Shown piece after piece: positions 1-10,566 of a stretch of DNA of 64,000 nt. The translations under genes and the position numbers were made by a program. The stretch's first letter is position 1. Each line of letters opens with the position of its first letter. This stretch comes from Lysobacterales bacterium 15-68-25 (GTDB taxonomy: Bacteria; Pseudomonadota; Gammaproteobacteria; Xanthomonadales; Rhodanobacteraceae), in assembly GCA_002279065.1 (NCBI GenBank), contig NCKB01000004.1, forward strand, positions 288,134 through 352,133, written 5' to 3'. The notes below the pieces were generated by a model. The model was not told where the DNA came from. It ran no database searches and worked only from the letters and a program-made list of their open reading frames with translations.

Positions 1-473
1 CCAGCACCTACGACGGCCTCGCGCTGGCCCGCGCCTGCGCGGTGCACCTGGCCGCGGCCAGCCGCGCCTACACCCTGTTCGCCACCCATTACTTCGAGCT
101 GACCGAGCTGGCCGGCGAATACCCCGGCATCGCCAACGTGCACCTGGACGCGGTGGAGTACGGCGACCAGCTGGTCTTCATGCACGCGGTGAAGGAAGGC
201 CCGGCCAACCGCAGCTTCGGCCTGCAGGTGGCGGCGCTGGCCGGCCTGCCCAAGGCGGTGATCGCCGACGCGCGGCGCACCCTGGCCGCCCTGGAAAAGG
301 GTGCGCATCCGGGCGGAGCCGCCTCGCGCCGCGAGGACGCCTCGCCCCAGCTCGGCCTGTTCGCCCCGCCTGCGCCGTCGGCGGTGGAAAAGCGTCTCGC
401 CGAGGTCGATCCCGACGCACTCTCGCCGCGCGACGCACTGGCCGAGCTGTACCGGCTCAAAGCCCTGACCTGA
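1..473 (+). CDS. mutS: DNA mismatch repair protein MutS, C-terminal fragment
   Basis: This is the last ~157 residues of MutS; the gene starts before the window and the reading frame begins at base 3. MutS recognises base mismatches and small loops and, as an ATPase clamp, recruits MutL. The visible part starts in the ATPase domain with STYDGLALA and continues through ATHYFEL, both hallmark segments of the MutS family, then the helical dimer-contact region ([15 protein letters not shown]). A proline/alanine-rich linker with the QLGLF motif precedes the short C-terminal helix. The order and length match the end of a normal MutS, so nothing suggests truncation other than the window edge. A 448-base gap separates it from katG. 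Confidence 0.95.
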   Translation, partial: STYDGLALARACAVHLAAASRAYTLFATHYFELTELAGEYPGIANVHLDAVEYGDQLVFMHAVKEGPANRSFGLQVAALAGLPKAVIADARRTLAALEKGAHPGGAASRREDASPQLGLFAPPAPSAVEKRLAEVDPDALSPRDALAELYRLKALT

Positions 474-557
474 GGGGCCGGACCGGCATCGCGCCGCATC
501 CATCCGCACCGGCGCGGAAATGCGCACCGTTGTGCTAGCCGGTCGTGCATCTGAAGC

Positions 558-3084
<2,527 letters not shown>

Positions 3085-3098
3085 CCCCACCGGGCAGC

Positions 3099-3130
3099 GC
3101 GGGGTGCGGAGGACAACCTCCGCGCCCCGC
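3099..3130. terminator. Hairpin between convergent katG and response regulator
   Basis: A 14-bp stem (3099-3112 with 3117-3130, one T-G wobble, ACAA loop) fills the gap between the two converging genes. The T tracts are poor on both sides, so it may act as a bidirectional transcription barrier rather than a textbook intrinsic terminator. Confidence 0.7.
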
Positions 3131-3138
3131 TTCCCGGA

Positions 3139-3786
3139 TCAGTCGCGCGGCGGCACGGCGTCCGCAGGGGCCGGCTCGGTCGGCTCGTCGGCATGCGGGT
3201 CCAGCGCGCCGGTGAAGGCGGGCGTGACCATGTGCGGATCGTCCGCATCCGGCAGCGCCACGTCGGGAATGTGGCTGTCCATGGCCGACTCGGCCGGCAG
3301 GTCCTGCGGAGGATCGAGCACCGGATCGCGCGCGGGCAGCCGCCCCGCCTCGACCAGATGCTGGATGCGGCCGAAGACCTCGGCCCGGCCGAAGGGCTTC
3401 TTCATGAAGTCGTCGGCACCGAAGCGCTGCACGTAGAACTGCTCGGTGGCCTGCAGATTGCCGCTGATCATCACGATCGGGATGCCGTGGGTGTCCGGCT
3501 CGCGGCGCAGCGCGCGCAGCACGGCGAAGCCGTTCATGCCCGGCATGACGATGTCCAGGAAGATCAGCTCCGGCTTCTCTTCCCGCGCCAGGCGCAGCGC
3601 CGTCTCGCCGTCGCCGGCCTTGGACACCACGTAGCCGTCCTGGGTGAGCATCTTGCCGAGCACCGCGCGGATGGTCGGCGAATCGTCCACCACCAGCATG
3701 CGCGTGCCCCGCACGGCCTGCGTGCGTGGCATGTGCTGGCGGCGCTCGGTGCCCAGCAGGCGCTTGAACAGATCGAAGCCGGACAT
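3139..3786 (-). CDS. CheY-like response regulator with proline/acid-rich tail
   Basis: A 215-residue protein with one receiver domain (about residues 29-148). Asp34/Asp35 form the acidic pocket, Asp78 is the expected phospho-acceptor (FLDIVMPGMNG), Ser108 and Lys130 complete the conserved set. The receiver resembles the PilG/PilH class of twitching-motility or chemotaxis regulators, though no pil or che genes are nearby. The N-terminal ~25 residues (MSGFDLFKRLLG) look amphipathic. The last 65 residues are proline-, aspartate- and alanine-rich with no recognisable output domain, so it probably works by protein contact. Partner kinase unknown. Confidence 0.8.
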   Translation of the reverse strand: MSGFDLFKRLLGTERRQHMPRTQAVRGTRMLVVDDSPTIRAVLGKMLTQDGYVVSKAGDGETALRLAREEKPELIFLDIVMPGMNGFAVLRALRREPDTHGIPIVMISGNLQATEQFYVQRFGADDFMKKPFGRAEVFGRIQHLVEAGRLPARDPVLDPPQDLPAESAMDSHIPDVALPDADDPHMVTPAFTGALDPHADEPTEPAPADAVPPRD

Positions 3787-3875
3787 GGCGGCCCTCCCCT
3801 CGTAATCCCCACCCTAGTCTCGGCACCTGCGCGCGATTAGGCAATCGCCGACCGCCGGCACTGTGCGCCGGTGGG

Positions 3876-4283
3876 CTACTCGGCGCCCGGACCACCTTCC
3901 TTGAGGCGACGCAGCTCGGCGCGATCGTGCTTGCCCGGGCGACCGGACGGACGCGGCGGCGGCGCCAATCGGCGCTGGGCGCGCGCAGCCTCGCGCGCCG
4001 CACGACTGGACTCGCTCTCGCGATACAGCGTCTGCGCCTCCGGCGCCGGGCCGCGGCGTTCGGACACGCCCAGCACCTCGACTTCCATCGTCTCCTCGCC
4101 ACGACGCACCACCAGGCGGTCGCCCGCGCGCACCGGCCGTGCCGCCTTGCAGGGGCCGCCGTTGAGCTCGACCTTGCCGCCGCCGACCGCCTGCTTGGCC
4201 AGGCTGCGCGTCTTGAAGAAGCGCGCGGCCCACAGCCACACGTCCACGCGCACCTCGTGCAGGGCTTCGTCGCGATCGGTCAC
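3876..4283 (-). CDS. hslR: Heat shock protein 15 homologue, S4 RNA-binding domain
   Basis: A 135-residue protein with an N-terminal S4 domain (residues ~10-70, VRVDVWLWAARFFKTRSLAKQAV) and a basic, arginine-rich tail, the structure of Hsp15/HslR. The family binds free 50S subunits carrying a nascent chain and rescues stalled translation. The start is GTG at 4283. It lies 3 bases downstream of the AEC permease stop on the same strand, so the two are probably co-transcribed. The tail (PSGRPGKHDRAELRRLK) is typical of HslR. Confidence 0.85.
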   Translation of the reverse strand: MTDRDEALHEVRVDVWLWAARFFKTRSLAKQAVGGGKVELNGGPCKAARPVRAGDRLVVRRGEETMEVEVLGVSERRGPAPEAQTLYRESESSRAAREAARAQRRLAPPPRPSGRPGKHDRAELRRLKEGGPGAE

Positions 4284-4286
4284 CGA

Positions 4287-5189
4287 TCAGCCCCCCATCA
4301 GCGCGTTGGCCAGCGGCACGGTCGCCAGCGACAGCACGATGCCGGCACCGAGCACGGTGTTGGCCAGGCGCGGCTCCAGTTCGTACTGATCAGCCAGGAT
4401 CGCCGCGGAGATCATCGGCGCCATCGCCGCCTGCAGCACGCCGACCACCAGGGTCAGACCGGTGACGCCAGCGAGCATGCCCAGCCCCCATCCGGCCAGC
4501 GGCGCAAGCGCCAGCTTCCAGACCAGCCCGCTGGACAGCGCGCCGAGCTGGTCGCGATGCAGATGCAGCTTGAACTGCAGGCCGACCGAGAACAGCGCCA
4601 GCGGTGTCAGCGTCTGGCCCAGTTGCAGGAACAGGTGGTCCAGCGCGTCCGGCCAGCCGCCGGCGATGCCGGCGACGATGCCGACCAGCAGCGCGATGAA
4701 CGCCGGGAAGGTGGCGATCCGGCGCACCACCAGCGCCACGCTGGGCTGCCGTCCGGAGTACAGCGAGGCCACCACGATGCCGCCGGCGGCCAGCAGCGGA
4801 AAGCAGCCGAGCTGGTCGGACACCACCGCCAGCGCCAGCCCGGGCTGCCCGTGCATCGCCTGCACCATCGGGTAGCCCATGAACGAGGTGTTGCCCAGGC
4901 CGCACACCAGGGTCAGCGCGCCGATGCGCGAGCGCGACCAGCCGAACAGGCGCCCCAGCACCGCGAACAGCAGCCAGGCGCCGAAGAAGGTCACCCACAT
5001 CGTCGCCACCGGAAACCACAGGTGCCGGTCGAAGTGCACGCGCGGGATCATCGCCAGCACCAGCGCCGGCAGCGCGATGTTCAGCACCCACCAGTTCAGC
5101 CCGGCCACGATCCCGGCAGGCGGGCGGGCGAAGCGCGCCACCAGGGCGCCCAGCACCAGACACACGAACAGCAACAGCAACGCACTCAT
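4287..5189 (-). CDS. AEC family permease (auxin efflux carrier-like)
   Basis: About 300 residues, almost all hydrophobic, with some ten predicted membrane spans arranged as two similar halves, as in the AEC/PIN-fold transporters (malonate, malate or amino acid export in bacteria). Recognisable segments are LNWWVLNIALPALVLAMIP near the N-terminus and CGLGNTSFMGYPMVQAM in the middle. An upstream TTG at 5210 keeps the frame open, but the ATG at 5189 puts the first helix (MSALLLLFVC) at the N-terminus. Substrate cannot be read from sequence. It is followed closely by hslR. Confidence 0.8.
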   Translation of the reverse strand: MSALLLLFVCLVLGALVARFARPPAGIVAGLNWWVLNIALPALVLAMIPRVHFDRHLWFPVATMWVTFFGAWLLFAVLGRLFGWSRSRIGALTLVCGLGNTSFMGYPMVQAMHGQPGLALAVVSDQLGCFPLLAAGGIVVASLYSGRQPSVALVVRRIATFPAFIALLVGIVAGIAGGWPDALDHLFLQLGQTLTPLALFSVGLQFKLHLHRDQLGALSSGLVWKLALAPLAGWGLGMLAGVTGLTLVVGVLQAAMAPMISAAILADQYELEPRLANTVLGAGIVLSLATVPLANALMGG

Positions 5190-5320
5190 CGACGGTGACG
5201 GCCCGCGCAACGCAAAGCGCCATTAGACGCGATGCAACATGAGTCAGGGAAGCCGGACCAAGGTCGCGCCGGCGCATCGGCGATAATCGGCGCCCCGCCG
5301 CCCCGGATCCGCGCCCAGAG

Positions 5321-6457
5321 ATGACCGACCCCACCCACCGCGTGCACGGCCTGGCCGGCGACGAGATCGCCCCGGACTGGCCCGCCCTCGCCGAGGCCGA
5401 GCTGTCCGGCGTGCTGGAGACGATTCCCGCGGCCGGCGGCTTGCGGCGCGTCCTCTGGCACAGTCCGCGCCCGCTGTCCGCGGCCGGCCTGGTCGAGACC
5501 GCGCAGGGCGGCACCGCCTTCGTCAAGCGACACCACGTGAGCGTGCGCGGGGCCGCCACGCTGGCCGAGGAGCATGCCCTGCTGGCGCACCTGAAGCGCC
5601 ACGGACTGCCGGTGGTCGAGGTACTCGCCGACCGCGACGGCCGCACCGCCATCGCGCACGGCGACTGGACCTACGAGGTGCACACCGTCGCCCGCGGCGA
5701 GGACCTCTATCGCGACACGATGTCGTGGCAACCGCCCGACCGGCTCGCCCATGCGCGCACCGCCGGCCGCATGCTGGCCCGGCTGCACGCGGCCTCCGCC
5801 GGCTATCCCGCCGCCCAGCGCGGGACGCACATCCTGGTCGCGCGCAGCGAGCTGGCGACGGCCGCCGATCCGGTGGCCACGCTGAAGGCGCAGCTCCCGC
5901 AGCGCCCCGCGCTGGCTGACTACCTCGCCCGCCGCGACTGGCCGCGCGACCTCGAGCGGCTGTTCGCGCCCTGGCGGGCATCGCAGCCGGCGCTGGCGCG
6001 GCAGCCGCGACTGTGGACGCACGGCGACTGGCATGTCTCCAACCTGTGCTGGAGCGGCGCCGACGACACGGCCGAGGTGACCTGCGTGCTCGACTTCGGA
6101 CTTGCCGCAGCCAACTTCGCCCTGTTCGACCTGGCCACCGCCATCGAGCGCAACGCGATCGCCTGGCTGGCGCTCGATGCGGGTGACGCCGCCGCCCGCC
6201 CCGACATCGCGCGGGCGCTCATCGCCGGCTATCGCGCGGAACGCCCGCTCGGCGCCGATGAGCTGCACCTGCTCGCCGACCTGCTGCCGGTGGTGCACGT
6301 GGATTTCGCGCTGTCGGAAGTGGAGTACTTCCACGGCATCACCTGCTCGGCGCACGCGGCCGACGTGGCCTACGACACCTTCCTGCTCGGCCACGCTGCG
6401 TGGTTCGAGGGCATACCCGGACAGCGCCTGTTGGCGGCGATCCGCGAGGCGGACTGA
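5321..6457 (+). CDS. Aminoglycoside-phosphotransferase-fold small-molecule kinase
   Basis: A 378-residue APH/choline-kinase-fold protein. The catalytic loop is THGDWHVSNLCW (Brenner-type HxDxxxxN, around residue 233) and the metal-binding DFG-like motif is VLDFGLA. The N-lobe lysine lies in TAFVKRHH. The family phosphorylates hydroxyls of small molecules (homoserine, choline, thiamin, aminoglycosides). The gene ends about 60 bases before the TPP riboswitch that heads a thiamin-uptake pair on the same strand, so thiamin or a related alcohol is one possible substrate; that is guilt by association only, because the gene lies upstream of the riboswitch and is not controlled by it. Not a recognised resistance gene. 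Confidence 0.75.
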   Translation: MTDPTHRVHGLAGDEIAPDWPALAEAELSGVLETIPAAGGLRRVLWHSPRPLSAAGLVETAQGGTAFVKRHHVSVRGAATLAEEHALLAHLKRHGLPVVEVLADRDGRTAIAHGDWTYEVHTVARGEDLYRDTMSWQPPDRLAHARTAGRMLARLHAASAGYPAAQRGTHILVARSELATAADPVATLKAQLPQRPALADYLARRDWPRDLERLFAPWRASQPALARQPRLWTHGDWHVSNLCWSGADDTAEVTCVLDFGLAAANFALFDLATAIERNAIAWLALDAGDAAARPDIARALIAGYRAERPLGADELHLLADLLPVVHVDFALSEVEYFHGITCSAHAADVAYDTFLLGHAAWFEGIPGQRLLAAIREAD

Positions 6458-6518
6458 GCGGGACCGCAATCGGCGCGGCTCCCCATCGCACGGGCTTTCA
6501 TGTTTCAATAGCGGTCTT

Positions 6519-6600
6519 GAAGCGGGGGTGCCCGGTCGAACGGCCGGGCTGAGAGAGTCCCTTGGAACCTGATCCGGTTCGCACCGGCGTAGGGAGCTTG
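6519..6600 (+). ncRNA. TPP (thi-box) riboswitch
   Basis: The conserved thi-box core is present in order: GGGGTGC (6525-6531), a P3 hairpin, GGCTGAGAG (6547-6555), GGAACCTGATCCGG (6564-6577) and CCGGCGTAGGGA (6584-6595), with a short P1 closing pair AAGC/GCTT (6520-6523 with 6596-6599). These elements bind the pyrimidine and pyrophosphate of thiamin pyrophosphate. It lies 76 bases before the TonB-dependent receptor start, so it should switch the receptor-permease pair off when TPP is abundant. I could not identify an anti-terminator with confidence, so control at translation is as likely as at transcription. Confidence 0.95.
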
Positions 6601-6675
6601 CAGCAACCATGGCGCACGTCCGTGCGTCGTGCGCGCGCCGTCGCTTCGTCCTGCCCATTCGAGACGACGACGACC

Positions 6676-8874
6676 ATGACCCTGCATCGCAATCCCCTCG
6701 CCACCGCCTTGCTCGCCGCCTTGGCGATCGCCCCGCTGTGCGCCCGCGCCGCCGACGACGCCGGCCACGATCCGGCCCAGGCGAAGAAACTCGGTGCGGT
6801 GCAGGTCACGGCCGATGCCGACAAGGGTTACCACGCCGACAGCGCACAGGTGGACACCTTCGGCAGCTTCGGCAACGCGCCGCTGCACGACACGCCGGCC
6901 TCGGTCACCGTGATCACCCGCGACCTGATCGACGATCGCCAGCCGCGCACGCTCAGCGAGCTGGTGCGCACCGACGCCTCGGTCGGCGACAACTACGCAC
7001 CGGTGGGCTACTACCAAGACCTGGCGATCCGCGGCTTCGTGCTGGACCTGGCCACCGCCTACCGCATGAACGACATGACCATCAACGGCGAGCAGCTCAC
7101 GCCGCTGGAGGACAAGCAGCGGGTCGAGATCCTCAAGGGCCTGGGCGGGCTGGAGGCCGGCATCATCGCGCCAGGCGGCATCGTCAACTACGTCACCAAG
7201 CGCCCGGCCGACGTGCGCACCGCCACGCTGGGCACCGACTCGCACGGCTCACGCTACGCCGCGGTGGACATGGGCGCCTGGCTGACCCCGAACTTCGGCC
7301 TGCGCGTCAACGCCGCGCATGAGGACATGCACTCTTACGTCCAGCACACGCCGGGCCGGCGCAGCTTCCTCTCGCTGGCCGCCGACTGGAAGATCAGCGA
7401 CCGCGCCACGCTTCAGCTCGACACCGACTACCAGACCAGTGGCCAGCGCTCGGTGTCCGGCTACCAGCTGCTCGGCGGCACGACGATTCCTGCGCATCCC
7501 AGCAACACGCGCCTGCTCGGCTATGAGCCGTGGCAACAGCCGGTCGGCATCCACTCCAGCAACACCACCGCGCGCTTCGACTACCGCTTCAGCGACCGCT
7601 GGAGCGCCCGGCTCTCGGCCGGCCACAGCCACACCGTGATCAACGACAACGTCGCGTTCGCCTACGGCTGCTTCTACGCGCCGCAGTGCGCCACCGGCGC
7701 CTACCCCGGCAACTTCTTCGCGCCGAACGGCGACTACGACATCTACGACTTCCGCAGCCCCGGCGACACCCGCCAGAACGACGAGGTGCGCGCCGTGCTC
7801 AAGGGCGGCTTCGATACCGGCAGCATCAGCCATGAAGTCAGCCTCGGTGCCAGCGCCTTCCGCCGCACGCTGGACCAGCGGCCCTACGTCTACGACTACG
7901 TTGGCACCGGCAACATCGACCAGGTGATCCCGCCGTATTTCGCGCCCTCGCCGAACCAGCCCGGCCCGTCCGCGCGCACCTTCAGCAGCTGGCAGCGCGC
8001 CCTGTTCGGCATGGACCGCGTGCACCTCGGCGAGCAGTGGCAGGTGCTGGCCGGCGCCCGCTTCGTGCGCCTGCACGAGCGCGCGTGGGACGACAGCGGT
8101 CAGGTGCTCCAGCGCGATACCCGCCTGAGCAAGACCCTGCCGCAGGCGGCGGTGATGTGGCAGCCGACCGCGCCGCTTACCGTCTATGCCAGCTACAGCG
8201 AGAACCTCGCGCTGGGCGCCGAGGCGCCGTACTGGACCACCAACGGCGGCCAGATGCTGGCCCCGGTGCACTCGCGGCAGATCGAGACCGGCGTGAAGTA
8301 CGACTGGAGCGACACGCTGAGCCTGCAGGCGGCGCTGTACCGCATCCGCCAGCCCTACCAGTTCGCACAGCCGGACAACTCGGCGGCCGGTTTCACCTTC
8401 GTGCAGCGCGGCCAGGAAGCGCACACCGGCCTGGAGCTGGGCGCCGACGGCCGGATCAGCGACGACCTGCGCCTCACCGCCAGCGCGAACCTGATCCAGG
8501 CCCGCGCCAGCCACAGCGGCACGCCGGCCTACGAAGGCCACCAGATCATCAACGTGCCGCGCCTGCGCACCTCGGTGTACATGGACTATCGCCTGCCCTT
8601 CGCGCACGCCTTCGGTCTGCTGGCCGGCTGGCGCTACGCGAGCGCCAATCCGGCGACGCCGGATGGCCGCACCCGCGTGCCGGCGTATAACGTGTTCGAC
8701 GCCGGCCTGCGCTACGCCACGGCGTGGGACGGCCATCCGATGACCTGGCACCTGAGCGTGGACAACGTGTTCAACCGCTTCTACTGGCGCGACACCGGCG
8801 GCGCCTACGGCGACACCTACCTGTTCCCCGGCGCGCCGCGGCTGGCGCGGCTGTCGGTCACGGTCGGGTTCTGA
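6676..8874 (+). CDS. TonB-dependent outer-membrane receptor, probably for thiamin
   Basis: A 732-residue receptor with a signal peptide (residues 1-25, MTLHRNPLATALLAALAIAP), a plug domain (DTPASVTVITRDLIDDR... ILKGLGG... GGIVNYVTKRPAD) and a C-terminal beta-barrel ending in the expected aromatic residue (LSVTVGF). By sequence it resembles the siderophore-receptor branch. However, it is headed by a TPP riboswitch and followed two bases later by a PnuC-type permease, the pattern predicted earlier for thiamin outer-membrane receptors in gammaproteobacteria. The thiamin assignment therefore rests on regulation and neighbours. The ATG at 6676 is chosen because it starts the signal peptide; the frame runs open further back through the riboswitch. 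Confidence 0.85.
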   Translation: MTLHRNPLATALLAALAIAPLCARAADDAGHDPAQAKKLGAVQVTADADKGYHADSAQVDTFGSFGNAPLHDTPASVTVITRDLIDDRQPRTLSELVRTDASVGDNYAPVGYYQDLAIRGFVLDLATAYRMNDMTINGEQLTPLEDKQRVEILKGLGGLEAGIIAPGGIVNYVTKRPADVRTATLGTDSHGSRYAAVDMGAWLTPNFGLRVNAAHEDMHSYVQHTPGRRSFLSLAADWKISDRATLQLDTDYQTSGQRSVSGYQLLGGTTIPAHPSNTRLLGYEPWQQPVGIHSSNTTARFDYRFSDRWSARLSAGHSHTVINDNVAFAYGCFYAPQCATGAYPGNFFAPNGDYDIYDFRSPGDTRQNDEVRAVLKGGFDTGSISHEVSLGASAFRRTLDQRPYVYDYVGTGNIDQVIPPYFAPSPNQPGPSARTFSSWQRALFGMDRVHLGEQWQVLAGARFVRLHERAWDDSGQVLQRDTRLSKTLPQAAVMWQPTAPLTVYASYSENLALGAEAPYWTTNGGQMLAPVHSRQIETGVKYDWSDTLSLQAALYRIRQPYQFAQPDNSAAGFTFVQRGQEAHTGLELGADGRISDDLRLTASANLIQARASHSGTPAYEGHQIINVPRLRTSVYMDYRLPFAHAFGLLAGWRYASANPATPDGRTRVPAYNVFDAGLRYATAWDGHPMTWHLSVDNVFNRFYWRDTGGAYGDTYLFPGAPRLARLSVTVGF

Positions 8875-8876
8875 CC

Positions 8877-9452
8877 ATGTCCTGGGTCGAGTTGACCGGA
8901 GCGGTGATCAGCGCCTGGGCGGTGTGGCTGACCGCCCGCCGCCGGCCGCTGTGCTGGCCGGTCGGCCTGGCCTCGGTGCTGGTCTACGGCGGGATCTTCG
9001 TCGACGCCAAGCTCTACTCCGATGCCCTGCTGCAGCTCGCCTTCGCCGGCCTGATCGTCTATGGCTGGCAGCGCTGGCGGCGCAACCTCGACGACGACGG
9101 CCGGGTGCAGCTGGCGCCGCTGCCGTTCGGGGAGGCGGTGGGGCACACCGCCCTCGGCGTGGCCGGTGCGCTGGCGCTGGGCTACGCCATGCACCGCTGG
9201 ACCGACGCCGCCCTGCCCTGGCTGGACGCCGCGCTGACCAGCTTCAGCCTGGTCGCGCAATGGTGGCAGGGGCGCCGCCACCTGGCCGCCTGGTGGCTGT
9301 GGATCCTTGTCGACGTGATCTACGTGGGCGAATACGTCTACAAGGACCTGCTGATCACCTCGGTGCTGTACGCCGGCTTCGTGGTACTGGCCATCATGGG
9401 GCTGCGCGAGTGGCAGCAGGCGCGTTGCGAGGTGCCCGCCGTCGCGGCATGA
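8877..9452 (+). CDS. pnuT: PnuC-family permease, probable thiamin transporter PnuT
   Basis: A 191-residue inner-membrane protein with about seven hydrophobic segments and the family signature near the C-terminus (WWLWILVDVIYVGEYVYKDL), where Trp and Asp residues line the vitamin site in PnuC proteins. PnuC proteins move vitamins by facilitated diffusion coupled to phosphorylation inside the cell; the PnuT subgroup takes thiamin. The gene starts 2 bases after the receptor stop, so both fall under the TPP riboswitch: receptor across the outer membrane, PnuT across the inner. No thiamin kinase follows; an APH-fold kinase lies just upstream of the riboswitch. Confidence 0.88.
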   Translation: MSWVELTGAVISAWAVWLTARRRPLCWPVGLASVLVYGGIFVDAKLYSDALLQLAFAGLIVYGWQRWRRNLDDDGRVQLAPLPFGEAVGHTALGVAGALALGYAMHRWTDAALPWLDAALTSFSLVAQWWQGRRHLAAWWLWILVDVIYVGEYVYKDLLITSVLYAGFVVLAIMGLREWQQARCEVPAVAA

Positions 9453-9517
9453 GCCAGCGCCTGCGCGCCGGGCGTGCGAAGATGGCGGCACCCGCCCCCA
9501 CTCCTTTTCCGTTGGAC

Positions 9518-9859
9518 ATGGCTTCGAGCAACTACGACTTCCGACAGTTCCAGGCCGAACTGGCCGCACTGGACCAAGCCAAGGAAACGGCGAAACCCGA
9601 ACCGGCACCGGCCGTCCCGGCACCGGTACCGGCTCCGGCCAAACGCGGTCGCGGCCGCCCCAGCACCAAGGCCGCCGAGGCCGAGCGGATGGCCCGGGCC
9701 CGCGAGGAATTCCTCGCCCTGCGCGCGAAATACCAGTTGGGCGTCGGCGATGTGGTGGCGTTCTTCCCGGAAGAGGAAGGCATCGCCTACCTGCAGGCCC
9801 TGCTCGCCCAGCCGCAGCCGCGCCGCCGCCGCAAACGGACCGACGGCCCGGTCGACTAA
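9518..9859 (+). CDS. Small basic protein with AT-hook-like motif, function unknown
   Basis: A 113-residue protein. The N-terminus (NYDFRQFQAELAALDQ) looks helical, then comes a proline/alanine/glutamate linker (residues ~24-40), a glycine-arginine-proline core KRGRGRPSTK (AT-hook type, minor-groove binding), a charged helix, a predicted beta-like segment (GVGDVVAFFPEEEG) and an arginine-rich end (PRRRRKR). The architecture suggests a nucleoid-associated or H-NS-like DNA-binding protein, but I do not recognise a named family. The start could also be ATG 9482, adding 12 residues; neither has a clear ribosome site. Its last 4 bases overlap the end of convergent kdpE. Confidence 0.6.
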   Translation: MASSNYDFRQFQAELAALDQAKETAKPEPAPAVPAPVPAPAKRGRGRPSTKAAEAERMARAREEFLALRAKYQLGVGDVVAFFPEEEGIAYLQALLAQPQPRRRRKRTDGPVD

Positions 9860-10566
9860 CCCGCTTCACCACCCAGAAAGCGGTAACCCACGCCCGGCTC
9901 GGTCTTGAGCCAGCGCGGCTCGGCCGGATCGTCGCCCAGTTTCTGGCGCAGGCGGCCGACCACGATGCGCAGGTAGTGGGTGTCCTGCACGTGGGTGGCG
10001 CCCCACACTTCGCGCAGCAACTGCTGCTGGCTCACCACCCGGCCAGCGTGGCGCAGCAGCAGGGCCAGCACGGCGAATTCCTTGCGGGTGAGCGCGACCG
10101 GCTCGCCGTCGAGCGTCACCTCGCGCCTGAGCTGGTCGACCACCAGCCGCCCGTCGTCGTAGCGCGGGGAGGCCTCCGGGGCGGCCGCAGCGGCCGCCCG
10201 GCTGCGCAGCAGCACGCGCAGCCGTGCCATCAGCTCCTGGATGCCGAACGGCTTGGTGACGTAGTCGTTGGCGCCGTTGTCCAGCGCACGCACCTTCTGC
10301 GCCTCGCTGTCGCGCACCGACAGCATCAGCACCGGTACCTGGCTCCACCGGCGCAGCTCGGCCAGCACCTCGTGGCCCTCGCGGTCCGGCAGGCCGATGT
10401 CCAGGATCACCAGGTCCGGCGACTGCGTGGCCGCCAGCGCCAACCCTTCCTCGGCGGTGGCTGCCTGCAGCACGTGATAGCCCTCGGCACGCAGGCCGAT
10501 GTCGAGGAAGCGCCTGATCTGCGCTTCGTCGTCGATCACCAGCACGCGCGGTGCGGTCGAAGTCAT
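9856..10566 (-). CDS. kdpE: KdpE-type response regulator (OmpR family)
   Basis: A 236-residue OmpR/PhoB-type regulator. The receiver has Asp12/Asp13, phospho-acceptor Asp56 (VILDIGLPDREG) and the conserved lysine in YVTKPFG. After an alanine-rich linker the C-terminal winged helix contains LTRKEFAVLALLLRHAGRVVS and the recognition region THYLRIVVGRLRQKLG, which matches KdpE closely. Its ATG overlaps the kdpD stop in an ATGA, so the pair is translationally coupled. KdpE normally activates kdpFABC at low potassium, but no kdpFABC is in the window; the upstream neighbour is kup, suggesting the pair may be involved in potassium homeostasis through other targets. Confidence 0.9.
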   Translation of the reverse strand: MTSTAPRVLVIDDEAQIRRFLDIGLRAEGYHVLQAATAEEGLALAATQSPDLVILDIGLPDREGHEVLAELRRWSQVPVLMLSVRDSEAQKVRALDNGANDYVTKPFGIQELMARLRVLLRSRAAAAAAPEASPRYDDGRLVVDQLRREVTLDGEPVALTRKEFAVLALLLRHAGRVVSQQQLLREVWGATHVQDTHYLRIVVGRLRQKLGDDPAEPRWLKTEPGVGYRFLGGEAG

